From Knoxdaviesia capensis (Eukaryota > Ascomycota > Sordariomycetes > Microascales > Gondwanamycetaceae), in assembly GCA_001510575.1 (NCBI GenBank), contig LNGK01000005.1, forward strand, positions 1,406,466 through 1,470,465: a stretch of 64,000 bases of DNA, written 5' to 3'. How positions within the stretch are numbered: the stretch's first letter is position 1; every line of letters begins with the position of its first letter. A program made the translations under genes and the position numbers. This document shows positions 50,396 to 62,240 of the stretch, piece after piece. Under the pieces are notes generated by a model that was given only the letters and a program-made list of their open reading frames with translations, did no database searches and was not told the origin of the DNA.

Positions 50396-53300
50396 AACAA
50401 CGGGGGGAGCTCTATTCGACCCCATGTCGATAGCCAAGACCTTAATTCTGTGCCAATCCAGGGGACACCCCGGCCGTTTTCTGGAGGGATGTTTTTTTTT
50501 TCCTGGTTCCCCTTTGCCTATTTTCTTTCGCGCATCTGGCGGCGGCCATGCACATACCATCCAGATTGCGGGTGGGCGGTGGTGGTTCTTCTCGCCTCAC
50601 GCAGCGAGTGTGTGAACAGACCAACTGACGAGCAAGAACCGAGAGAGGACACACAAAAAAGAACGAGGTATTTGTCGTCAGTGCCACACGGCCCAAAAAT
50701 AGCAGAGACAGAGCATGGACGGACACAAAGGGCCTTTGTTCGCACGCTTGTGCGAATCGCGCGGTGCTGCGTGGTGCGGCGGCGGTGGTGATCGTCTCTC
50801 TCGGGCTGGTGTTGGGTACTGCGTGTTGCAGGGCGGTTGGTGCGGACAATATGTCCCTGTTTGAGGGGATGAAGCGGTGGGGAGGGCCAATCAGGCTGTA
50901 CAGTAGATGCCTGAGGGGGGGGTTTGGTGTGTACAACTCAGACGGCATTGCGCAGGGTTGGGAAAACGAGAAGCCCACCTGTGCAGGAAGAACAAATGTC
51001 GCTGGCGAACGAACCGGAGAGTATTGTCGTTCGACCAGCGAGTAGAGTCTCAGTAGACAGACCAAGAACGATCTAGATGTTTTGGATATTCGCGGGCTTT
51101 GCTTGACTGTGTTTGACCGAAAAACTCTGCCACTCTGGGCCGCTTGACCTAGCCCTCCAAAATGACAGAGAGAGATATGCGGTAGTACCTAGCATTCCAG
51201 GAGAGACTCCCGGCCACATGGACAGGTATCTAAACAAATTGGGCTGGCGGTGCCATATGGCAGCGAGCCAGAGATCGAAAAACGACTTTAGGGTAAGGAC
51301 TGTCAGAAGCCCCGTTACCGGTGGGTGGACGACCCAATTTGCGAAGGTGTCGTCGGCCGATGGAAATTCGGTGATTTCGGGGAGGTACATGAACACGTTT
51401 TTATGTGGGCTTTCTTTTGGAAGCACGACATGGGGGCTGGCTTTTCCACGGACGAGGAGGGAGCCAAAGAAACAGCACCTCTCCATGATAGACTGGTGGG
51501 GCTGGAGAAAAGTTGGCATCGAGGATCGGACTATCGAAGCTACGAAAGCCCGTCTTCAGCGCGTGGGCTCTTTTCATCGCAATTTGAATTGACGAAGGGG
51601 CATTGTTCACCGACGGGTCGGAGATATCGAGGTCGAGCATAGAATGAAATACCCACTGAGACGGCTTCTTAGGTTGAGAGATGGCGAGATGGACTCTGTC
51701 CCCGTGGACTCGAGCGTCGTACTTGGAGTGATATGTAGCCTAGCCTGGTCTTACCACTTGGGGGTGATCGGGAGCCGGGATTGCCAAGCCACACCCACCC
51801 AATAAGTCAGATCGTGGAGAGAGAGAGAGAGAGAGAGCAGAGCGAAGGGCAAGAGAAATAGAGCGAGCTGAACTCCCAAATGGTTCCCCCGACCAAACCA
51901 CGTCGCCCGAAAAAAATATGTACATATACATATATATATATATTGGGGTACCCGCTGAAACAGATGCGGCGCTTCTGCTTCATTTCTTCTCACCTACTGT
52001 ACTGGCGAAGCCTCCCCCCTCCCCCTTCCAAGATACCTGCTCCCTCAAGAGTCAACCGAGGATCCCAGGACGGATTGAAGGAGTTGAAAATACAAATGAA
52101 ACAATGTCGTTGTAAAACTGGTGTGCTCGCCCAGGGCCACCAGGCCAAGCTGGCTCCCGGGGCTTTGTTCCCATGCTCTGTTGAAGTGACCCTTGCCCGC
52201 CCATCATCCTCCCCCGAAACCGTGAAACCAGACAGCGCTCGCAGCGAGGGAACCCGGGGAATTCGCGCCTGTGGACTGCCTTTGCCACACTGCTGGCGAT
52301 TGCGAAGCAGGCGAGGAAGAGTATCGACACCATAAGTTGATGGGCACCCGATTTCCGTGCTCTGAAAACGACAGGAGAGAGAACGAGAGAGAGAGAGATA
52401 CCCGACAACTGACGTGCATGCTACTTGGTCAGGGGATGAACAAACGCCCCCAAGCCACAGTCCTGGAAGATCAGATGGGAGCGAGGAGGGAAGAGAGGGA
52501 GGAAAGAGAGTCAGTGTTCCCCTGGCTTCCTCTCTTTCTTTGTGCAGCAGCAAATCCGGGAATGTGTGCGCTGGGGAGAAGATGCCCGTCTGCTGTCGAC
52601 GAACAGGTGGTGTCCGGAGTAAGGAAACACGCGCGCACGCACACCAAACGAGAAGACGACCCAACCAGGCACGCAAGCAAAGGGATACCACCACATCGCG
52701 ATATAGTCCGGCGATGGTGACGAGTTTCAAACCTGTCATGTCCCTGTTCCTGAAGAGAAAGGACGACCGATGTGCAATCAATTCCTTTCCAACTCTCCCG
52801 TCTGCTTCCCTGCCCATCACCTTGACTGACTTATACACACCGCAGATTCCGTCTGCAGTCGCCGGCCAGAAGCCTATTGGCCCGCGGCGATGAAAAATCC
52901 TGGAGAGACATACCGTGTGCTATCGGCCATCAAACACTGTCTGCCGCGGCACAGCACCAGCAACGGGCAGACGAGAAAATAAGACCAATGTCGGTATCTA
53001 CACGCCCCTCCACCCCCCGGGCTGTGTCCACTTGCACGCAATATATCGCACGCCCCCCAGGAAAATTCCAGCGTGGGAGGAAGAACAGCATAGAGCGAGG
53101 AGGAAGAAAGAGAAAAAGACTCCCTTCCCACCGCTGGTTTGTTTTTTAAATCTATTTTTTGTGGGCAGAATATCCATCAAGCCAGCGCTTCTTTTTTTGT
53201 TTTTCTTCTTGTTTCGCTGGGTCGGTGTTGTGGTTCCGTAAACGGGGGGAGAAGAAAGAGGGAAGAAAAGAATCCAGTAGAGAGAAAGACAGAAAGAGAA

Positions 53301-54325
53301 GAGAGAGAGAGGAAGCGAGGGGAACCAGGGTTGTCCGATTTTCCGGTTCTTCCTCCGACCATTCCTTTTTCCTGAAGATAAAAAAACGGGGGAATCCAGC
53401 ACGCTGGTCGTCGTTTGTCAAGGGCCTAATGGGCCTAATCGCTCGCCAGAGGTTCCTTGTTATTTGATTTTCACCATCTTTGCCTCCAGGGCCTTCCCTC
53501 CTCGGAGTCTGTCGGAGTGTGCTGCTGTTGATCGAGGCTTCACGGCTTCACCAGACTGAACATACAGAGACCTGCTTGTGTGCTGACAAGTGGCCAGCGT
53601 TTCGGCTTAGACCCTTTGTTGTCCTTTTTATTTTATTTATCTATTTATATTTATTTCCTTTTTTTTCTTCCTCCTGCGGTTGTGCTCTATTCAAAGACGG
53701 GTTGGCGAGGTCACATTGCAGCTACAGGAAAGCCACCACGGTTCGGACGGTATAGCAACGCCCACTTATCGCAGGTAAGAAGGCCTATACCAATCACGCC
53801 CAACGCAATATGCTGATAGCCGCGGAGGGGAGATACCAGAAGCATTAAACTGGGCCAGACAAAAGAGAAGAGAGGAAATCTTACAGTTCCGACAGATACT
53901 TCTCCAACCAGGAGGAACGAGAGTGGTTCCCCAGCAAACCTTCGTGTGGCTAATCCGAAACAGTGGTGGGCGCTTTGCACGCCTTTACTTCTTGACTTTG
54001 CTGCACCGCCGTAGATTCCGACTTGTGCGTGTTGTGCGGAGACCAGAGACCGCCATCACCGCCACAAACCCCCGCCAGAAGATATAAAGGGAGAACATGT
54101 GCTTTGTCTGATTTGCTCACACAGAGATGGAATGATCTGGCTAGGAAGCCGACAATGACCTTGATGGTATTCACGATGACATTGCTGGACGAAACATGTG
54201 TTGGACAGTCCGGCAACATATGGGCGAAATGGGAGCTTTCACGAGGCGAACGGCAAGAGAGGAAAAGAGCAAAAAGACCCGTTGTACAACCGTCGGCTTG
54301 TTGCAGAAACATGTGGTATCCGCCT

Positions 54326-54388
54326 CCCCCCTCTCTCTCTCTCTCTCTCTCCCCCCCTCTCTCTCTCTCTCTCTCTCTCATCTCTCTC
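54326..54388. repeat. CT microsatellite, interrupted
   Basis: Two blocks of about ten to eleven CT units separated by a C run. Confidence 0.9.
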
Positions 54389-56744
54389 GCTCGTATCCCC
54401 GGCTGGACTGCAAGACGGCCTGCACAAGAAGGTACTTACCACCACAGGAGATGGAGGGAGGAGGAGGAGGAGGAGGAGGCTAACATGCATGAGATCCGGG
54501 GGGCAGCCTGCACCCAGACTGCCAGAAATCGGGAGAATGGTGGCTCGATACTGCAAGAGGAGGAGAAAAGAGGGTTGACACGCCTGAGGGAACTTGAAAA
54601 CTTGAAAGCTTGAAATGGGGTGGTAGGATCTGTACACATACTAGTGGACCACGCATACAGGAGGAGGCAATATCCGGCCTCACACGATTGTTTCGCTCAC
54701 GTTTTCTCCCTTCCTGGTGGGTTTCTTTCCTTTTTTTTTTTTTATATTTTTTTTATATTTTTTTATATATTTTTTTTTTAATTTTTTTAGGAGGACGTGC
54801 GGGTGATGTTGATGTGACGAGCAAACAAACCGAACTGGCTCGATAAAAAAAAGGAACCAGTGAACCACTCGTTTGCAAAGGGCAGAGTTTATATTGGCTA
54901 GGCCTCAAAGAGGAAAACGGGCCAAAATTTCTCGACGGGAGCAGAGACGATTGAGATTCCACCGTGAGCCTAACGGGATGTTTGCTCGCCTCTGCCCGCT
55001 CTCCGCTCTTTCTGTAGGCTGTCGCCACGAACGGGAAGAGAAGAGGCTGTTCTGTTTTATCAACTCGCGGGAAGGGCGTCTATCCGTGTTGACATACGGG
55101 TCGAGGAAGGAAAAACACGGCGTGATGGCGAGAGACTCGACAAGCCGAGGGCGATATCGTGGTGTTGTGGATGAACAGTGGACACTAAACCAAGAGAGAG
55201 AGAGAGGTCCGACCGCTGAGCCCAGCAAACGAAGACCAAACGAGGGCGCCGGACACCAAGCTGATGTGCGACGATCCCGGTACAATCGGCCTGTCGATCA
55301 GGCAAACACCGCGAGCCAAACCCAATTGCGTGTGTGTATGTGTGTGTGTATGTGTGTGTGTGTAAGATGGCATTTCCACGCTTGGGGGTGGGCCTTTGTA
55401 TGCCACCGCATCCGACGTCCTCTCAACTCTGTATATAGTCTAGGAACATGTGTCCAAGCCCGGGATGTCCAGAGTTCGACCTCTTGACGGCGGATATCTC
55501 CCAGTGCCTTTCGCGGTGTGTGAGAGGACCTGTGGCGGGTTTTGCTTGTCCAAGGTCTACGGTGAGATGGGCTGCGGCGCAGGACTACATGAACGGGGAA
55601 GGCAGACACGGTGTGCATTCGACGAAGAAGGGCCCCGATATTGAGAGTGGGATTCTGCGTCCTTCGTGGCGCGTGGCCGTCCCTTCTTACAGGAGTTTGC
55701 TCCTGATTGCTATTTGCCATCCGTCGGTATTGGCTGCATATTACTCTCTGCCGTCGACTGTCGAGTGTACTGTCTGTGCCTGATGATCTGAACGTGCACA
55801 CGAACATCGCGGCTCCTCTCACACCACTGGACATCTTTTCGTCCTATCTCTGGCACCAGCAGATGCGAACCCGCGAACACTTCGAACACACGCTCACCAA
55901 ACAAAACCTCCTCCTGATCGATCCTCTTTGGTCGGCTTATGTCTCACTAGGGCGACAGACGCTGGTTCTGGGCTGGCGACCAAGGGCCCTGCGCGCGTTG
56001 AAGGTTTCTCTCTCTCTCTCTCTCTCTCTCACCCCCAAGGAACCCGAAAAGGGAAACGAAACCAGGGGTTGACCGCCGATAATCGAGATGAAAACCCGAG
56101 AAAATCCTAACCACCCTTTTTTGTCGCTCTCTCCCCCGGGTACACGATAAAATGCTGTTCTTCTTTTTTTTTTCTTCCTTTTTTTTCCCCTTTCGTTCGC
56201 TGCTTTTAGTTTCAGGCCCAGGGTGGCATCTTGAAAACGCCGGCCCGCTAATGGCTGCTATCCTGGGGCCCGATGATACCGTACTCAGTACTTGGGTGTC
56301 CACAGTATGTGGCGTGTGGGAAGAAGTACCGGGTACGTCGCCTCCCTGGAACCAGGCACCGCCCATCGCCTTTCAAGCTCTGAGCAAGCCTCTGATTCCC
56401 AATTTGCCCCACTCACGCCTCCTGTCAGGCACGTGATATGGCTGCTAAAGGCCTGTCAGGGTCTGCCGGATAAACCAGGGCTTAAAAACCAAAAAAAACG
56501 TCGCGATGCTGGCCGGTGGCGTTTCCAGCCAACCAAACCAACCCGCACGCACATCGCGTTTGCCAGCGAGCGAACACTCTGACTTGGGTTCGCGTTTCCT
56601 TCTTTTCTCTCATGGTCTTGCGACAAATCCGTGTCTGCGGGAAGATGAGCCATCTCCACGCATAGAATCACCCGGATCTTTTCCCCCTTCCCCCAAACTC
56701 TCTCCGCCCCTTCTCCGACCGTTTCGCCGGTGCGTCGGGAGACC

Positions 56745-59700
56745 ATGCTTCCGAACAGACCCACTTCCGGCGTCTTCCACACCACTTCGCTCGACCAGGC
56801 CCGCCAGGCCACCTCCGCATACGCCCGCCCCCGCGCCACCACCGCCACGTCTGCCACGTCCGCCGACACCACCACCACCGCAAACACCGCGGGCGCGGCC
56901 GGCGGACCACCTGGGAGGCCCGCCGCCGTTACCCCGCACTCGTTCCTGGCGCCCGGCGTCAAGCGCTCGTCGGCCGACGCGTTCCCGCCGCCGCCGCCGC
57001 CGCTGCTGCCGGGCCCCAGTGGCAGGCTGGGCGCGGCTGACGTCTCGCCTGATCGGTCGCCGCCGCCGCCGGCGTTTCTCCGCCGCATACACTCCCCGCC
57101 GCGACACGACTACAAGCCCCCCCCACTGCACGGAGGCCCGGCCGCTGGACCCCCCGCGCAGCAGCGATTCCCCGCTCCCCCGGTGTTTGTCACCGGCCAA
57201 CGCGCCCAGCCGCGCCTGCTGGCGAGCGCGATCGTAGATGTCCGCGATGGCGAGGAGATCGACTACAACGACACCAAGAACAGCAGCACCACGGCGGCTG
57301 CTCCTGCTGCACGGCCCCAGTCGGAGTACTCGCAGCGCCGCGAAATCGCCGCCACGCCGACCGTGTCCGCCGATCCGCTGCTCTCGCTCGCCCACTCCGG
57401 CTACGACCTGCCGCCCGTGCTGGTCAAGTCGATGGCCGATGTCGGCGTGCACAGCATCTACCCGTGGCAGAAGAACTGCCTGCTGGCGCCGAATGTGCTC
57501 TCGGGCGAGAAGAATCTCGTCTACAGTGCGCCGACCGGTGGCGGGAAGTCTCTGGTTGCCGAGGGTATGCTCTTCCCCCTTTCTCTCTCCCCTTCCGTTC
57601 TCTGTGTCCCCGTAATCCCGCCCGGGCCAGCCCCGGACGCCCGGCCGTACTAGATCCCCCCTCACCGTGATTTGCTGTGTATACTAAAAAATCGCATCTT
57701 CTGTATGTCTGTATCGACGTAATGTAGTTCTGATGCTAAAACGCGTCCTCGAAGAGCCTGGAGCCAAGGCCCTGCTTGTGCTCCCGTATGTGGCTCTCGT
57801 GCAGGAGAAGGTCCGCTGGCTGCGCAAGATTCTGCAGGACGTTCCGCGGCCTAGTGATGTTCCTGAAGCCGACGCCTCCAAGCTGAAATGGCTGCCCCGT
57901 GCGGATTCTGGGGTCATACGCGTGGTTGGAATGCATGGAGGCAACAAGGTCCGGTCTCTTTGGACAGACTTTGAAATTGCCGTGTGCACCATTGAAAAGG
58001 CATATCTCCCCTTAGTTGGTTCTGGCTTGACGTGGCCTGCCTTTGTGGCTGCTAACTGTAGATCCCGTATAGGCCAACTCCCTGATCAACTCGGCCATTG
58101 AGGAAGGATACATCTCGTCGCTGAAAGCCGTGGTTATGGATGAGGTCCATATGATAGACGACGGCAATCGCGGGTACCTTATGGAACTACTGGCCTCCAA
58201 GCTGATGTCGCTGTCGCAGGCTGTTCAGATCATCGCCATGAGCGCTACAATATCGGTATACCGTTTTCACCCCCCCCCACGACCGACCTCACTCCGTCCA
58301 CTGACCAGTGTATAGAACATCAATCTCCTCGGGAAATGGCTGGACGCACATGTGTACACGACGAAATACCGCCCGGTGCCAATCGAAGAGCACCTTGTGT
58401 TCGAGGGCCACATCTACCCGGCCGCGTCGACGATATCGCTGTTAAAAACCGCCGCCGGCCTCACCGCCGACACCGCGCGCATCGACGCCGCCGACGACAA
58501 CACCGACATGCAGCCGACGCGGCGGATCCAGCACTCGGTGCACAAGGAGTTCAAGGACGAGATCCTCAACGCCGTGGTGGCGCTGGCGGTCGAGACCGCC
58601 GTGGCGGGCTACGGCGCGCTGGTGTTTGTGAGCAGCCGGTCGGGCTGCGAGGCGGTGGCGCGGTGGATTTCCCGCGCGATGCCCGGGCTGGAGACGTTGT
58701 CGGTGGATGTGCTGCGGAAGCGGATTGATTTGCTGCAGGACTTGCAGGCTCTGCAGACGGCGGTGGACTCGGTGCTGGAGAGCACGCTGCCGTATGGAGT
58801 GGGATTTCATCGTGAGTCTTTTCCGGTGTGGTGTTTTCTCTTTCGTGGTGAAAAGCTTCTTACTGACTGGTTCCTTTTTGACTTCTAGATGTCCGTCTTC
58901 CTCTTTTCTGTCGGGGGAGCCTTTTTGCTGGCTTTGGCTAACGGTTGTGACTAGGCTGGCTTGACATCCGAAGAACGAGAACTAGTGGCCGAAGCATACG
59001 ATTCCGGGGTGATCAAGGTGTGCGTCGCTACATGCAGTCTGGCAGCTGGAATCAACCTGTATGTGACGCGCTTGGACCTTGACTTGAATGCTCTCAGCCC
59101 GTACTAACCCATCCCCCTCCTTCTCCCGCAACGCTTAGGCCAGCACGCAGAGTAATCCTGCACGGGGCCAAAATGGGCCGGGACTTTGTTGGGCCGTCGA
59201 TGCTCCGGCAGATGCGCGGCCGGGCGGGCCGCAAAGGCAAAGACGAAGTGGGCGAGACGTATCTGTGCTGCCGCCGGCTTGAGCTGGAGCAGGTGGTTGA
59301 TCTCATGCACGCCGAGTTGCCAGCTATCAGTAGCTCGTTGATATCCGACGAGCGGAAAATCGAGAGGTACGGTATCTATCATCTCCCTGTGCTGATGTCA
59401 CCAGATCTAACGGCGCGCTTCTTCCCCAGGGCCCTTCTCGAGGCGATATGCATCCGCCTAGCACAATCCCTCCCGTCGATCCAAGAATACATCAACAAGA
59501 CACTCCTCGCGCTCTCACCCGACGTACCCAATATCGACACGCTGGTGGCCGCGTCGCTAGCGCGGCTCGAGGCCCTGCAGCTAATCGAAAGGGCCGACTC
59601 GCACGCGCCGCCGCCGCCACCTCGCAGCGGCACGACGCCGACGTCCTCGCCGTACGGGGGCGGCGGCCCGAGCAGCACGCCGGGGTCGCGCGAGTACCGG

Positions 59701-60332
59701 CCGACGCAGCTGGGCCGTGCGATCGTGGCGTCCTCGTTCAGTCCGGAGCACGGGCTGTTCATCCACGGCGAGCTGACGCGGGCGCTGCGGGCGTTTGTGA
59801 TGGACGGCGACCTGCACGTGTTCTACACGTTCACGCCGATCCAGGCGGTGCTTGGCGGCGGCGGCGGCGACGACGGCGGGGGCAGCGCGGTGACGATCAA
59901 CTGGCGGGTGTTCCTCAACGAGGTCGAGCGGCTGGACGAGAGCGGGCAGCGCGTGGTGCAGCTGCTGGGCATGCGCATGACACGCGTGATCCAGATGTCG
60001 CAGGGGGCGCCGCTGCGCGAGCGCACGCCGGCGGAACAGGAGCTGGCGCGCGTGTACCGGAGGTTCTACCTGGCGCTGCAGCTGCGCGACCTGTGCGACG
60101 AGGTGCCGGTGCATGTGGTGGCGCTCAAGTACGACGTGCCGCGCGGAGCGGTGCAGACGCTGGCGCAGAGCGCGCAGGGGTTTGCGTCGGGCATGGTGAA
60201 GTTCTGTGAGACCATGGGGTTTGGGTGAGTTTTGCTTTTTGTGCTTCTTCCGCTTCGCCTGTTTGATTCGTCTCTCTTCGTGTCTCCTTTGTCCGCCCTC
60301 GTTTCTGCCAGACTTTCTCGGTGGCTGTACTG

Positions 60333-60366
<34 letters not shown>

Positions 60367-61016
60367 TTTTCTAGGGCTCTGGCCGTGGTCCTCGATCACT
60401 ACATGGACCGGCTCAAGGCCGGCGCGCGGGCGGACCTGCTCGAGCTGGCCAAAGTCACGTTTGTCAAGAGCCGCACAGCGTCAGTTTCCCCTTTGTCTCT
60501 GCGGGTTGCCCCCTCCCCCTCCGGTGGCGCTTTTTCGTTTGTGCTACAGGCGAACAAAGCAACGCACGAGGAAGAATACTCCACCAGACCCTGAAAATCG
60601 ACGTCCGAGCGGCCACTAACGGAGTGTTTTGGGTACTTATATAGGAGAATCTTCTGGGACAACGGCTTCCGGTCCGTGGCTGCGCTTGCGAATGCCGACC
60701 CGGCCGATCTAGTGCCGGTGTTGATGCAGGTAAGGGTGGACATCGGGCCATCAACCCAGACGCTCCTGGTATCTAATCTTCTCTCGTTTGACTCTCAGGC
60801 CCAACCGAACAAGATCCGCCTGCAGAGCGATTCGGCTCAGTCTGACAACTACATGGAGAAGCTCATGACGAAGGCGCGGGTGATTACCGACTCGGCAAAC
60901 AAGATCTGGCGTAAGTGTTTCTGTACTTGATTACATCGAGAATACAACACCGCTAATTCCTCACTTTCCTTCGTTTTCTAGAACGATCGATGCAAGCAGA
61001 TTTCGATGAGGAGTAA
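56745..61016 (+). CDS. HELQ: HELQ/Hel308-type superfamily 2 DNA helicase
   Basis: Ski2-like 3'-5' DNA helicase related to HELQ and the helicase part of POLQ, expected to act at stalled forks and in repair. Exons: 56745-57564, 57728-57999, 58073-58255, 58316-58811, 58889-58890, 58955-59058, 59139-59366, 59430-60224, 60375-60479, 60645-60729, 60799-60910, 60982-61016; 1078 aa, frame closes. Residues 1-200 are low-complexity Ala/Pro/Ser. Motifs: YSAPTGGGKS (Lys268), LVLPYVALVQEK, CTIEKANSLIN, DEVH at 387-390, SATIS, FVSSRSGC, GFHHAGLTSEER (590 on), ATCSLAAGINLPARRVI, QMRGRAGRKG (650 on), then the helical domain and AGARADLLELAKVTFVKSR. There is no polymerase domain, so HELQ rather than POLQ. Two splicing oddities: a possible GC-AG intron at 58000-58072 and a 2-nt exon at 58889. 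The intron at 60225-60374 holds a CTG run. Confidence 0.9.
60335..60363. repeat. (CTG)n run in a HELQ intron
   Basis: About nine CTG units at the 3' end of the intron 60225-60374, just before the acceptor tract. Confidence 0.9.
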
Positions 61017-62240
61017 GGAACCGAGTGTATAGCACACACACACGCACGCACACATACACACACACCATGAACGGGGATTTTGCAGGCGGGTTGGCTCCGT
61101 CAATTGGGTATCATTAGACTTGCAGATATTGGCAATAGACACGCCGCATATTTATGTCAAATACTATCATAAACGTAACCTAAAACACGCGATAGCTTGC
61201 GACTTTCACGAAGACGAACGGTTGAATATGGCTGGGATTAGGGTTAGGGTTATGTCTGCAGCTCCACGTAGGATGGAGCCGCAACAAAGAGCAGGAGTAG
61301 ACGGCATAGGAAAATGGTGAAGTGAAACATCGGTACATAACAGACAGAATAAAAAGAATTTCAAATTACATTCCTTAATTTTCAAGTACTACCGCACCAT
61401 TCGAGCCGGTTTAGATCCTCACCGAAGGCCCGCGAATTCACCGAACCGGAGATTTGCATGATTGGAAGTCGCTGGAACAAGCCACACCTCACCCGCCAGC
61501 AGTGATTACTCACACCCGGCAAGCCTCACTGACTCATGGCTGCGCCACACTTTCAATTCACTCAGACTAACTGCTTTCGAAAATAGGCACACTGGTCATG
61601 TGACGTTATGTTGAAAAAAATATGCGAGGAAAGAGAAAAACACGCTAGTGAATATGCAAATAAACGCAGCAAAATATTGGATTTTTTCCTGCTTTGGTCA
61701 GCAGAATCTGGTTAATAAGGAAATGCTGTAGTAAAGAGAAAAAAAAGGAAATATCCTCTTTTCCTTTCTTCGAACTCTCATCTATCTTCTTTCTTCCTTC
61801 AACCCAACCAGCTTTCCCACACGCTCTTCATCTTCCACCCACCAACAAATAGGTCATTGAATATTTGTTCTGTGAGACTTTTTGTGGGAGCCTTTGATCC
61901 TCTGGGAAATCCCGAAGAGTCGTTGCCTCCTTTCACCTGTCGGGTTTTGCGATATCATTGCTTCCGTAGTGACTTGCTCCGGACGTTTTGTCGCACGCGC
62001 CAGGTTTCATTGCTTCATATCCCCCATCTCGCGGCTTTCGGTTTCGCGCGCTTCGACTTCGGAGTTCCGCACCGCGATCCCCATCGGCTGTTTCTTCCGT
62101 GACGACCTTATCCAATCCGTCGCGCTTCCCCTCGTTTCATCGTCGATCCGTCGGTTTCTCCCGGCGCAGACGACCTCCCATCTCTCTTCACCCTCACCCT
62201 CACCCTTCACCCCTCGCTCTTCCTCAGTCTCCCAGTCACG
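61017..62240. promoter_or_regulatory. HELQ 3' region and NAB2 promoter/leader
   Basis: After a CA-rich stretch, TTAGGGTTAGGGTTAT (61238-61253) gives two telomere-type units about 1 kb before the NAB2 start. AT-rich sequence follows from 61330, and from about 61740 a pyrimidine-rich leader (CTTTTCC runs) reaches the NAB2 ATG. The telobox may serve NAB2 or be a relic; that is inference. No other gene is seen. Confidence 0.5.
61238..61253. repeat. Telomere-like element, two TTAGGG units
   Basis: TTAGGGTTAGGGTTAT upstream of NAB2; TTAGGG is the usual telomere repeat of filamentous fungi. Confidence 0.65.

Larger units (their letters stand above)
37749..56744. other. 19-kb gene desert
   Basis: No supported gene between the SNT2 start and the HELQ start. 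The first 3 kb are strongly purine-rich on the plus strand (pyrimidine-rich on the SNT2 strand), as expected for an extended SNT2 promoter and leader. Further on there are CAGCA units at 40903-40929, CA at 46280-46300, A tracts near 46478 and 49949, TACAG arrays near 47466 and 48549, a telobox at 50382, a GA run near 51817, and CT runs at 54326-54388. Open frames up to 346 codons (42652-43692) show no domain, homopolymers read in frame, and no intron structure. No transposase, reverse transcriptase, LTR pair, tRNA or rRNA was recognised. The last 700 bp before 56745 are pyrimidine-rich and likely HELQ promoter. Confidence 0.55.

Noticed and set aside
51990..52838. 282-codon minus-strand frame in the gene desert
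   Set aside because: No domain or splice structure, low-complexity Ser/Leu/Arg stretches; not enough to call a gene.
59581..60399. 272-codon minus-strand frame opposite HELQ
   Set aside because: His/Arg/Gln-rich antisense frame of a GC-rich exon that also runs through the CTG repeat of the intron.
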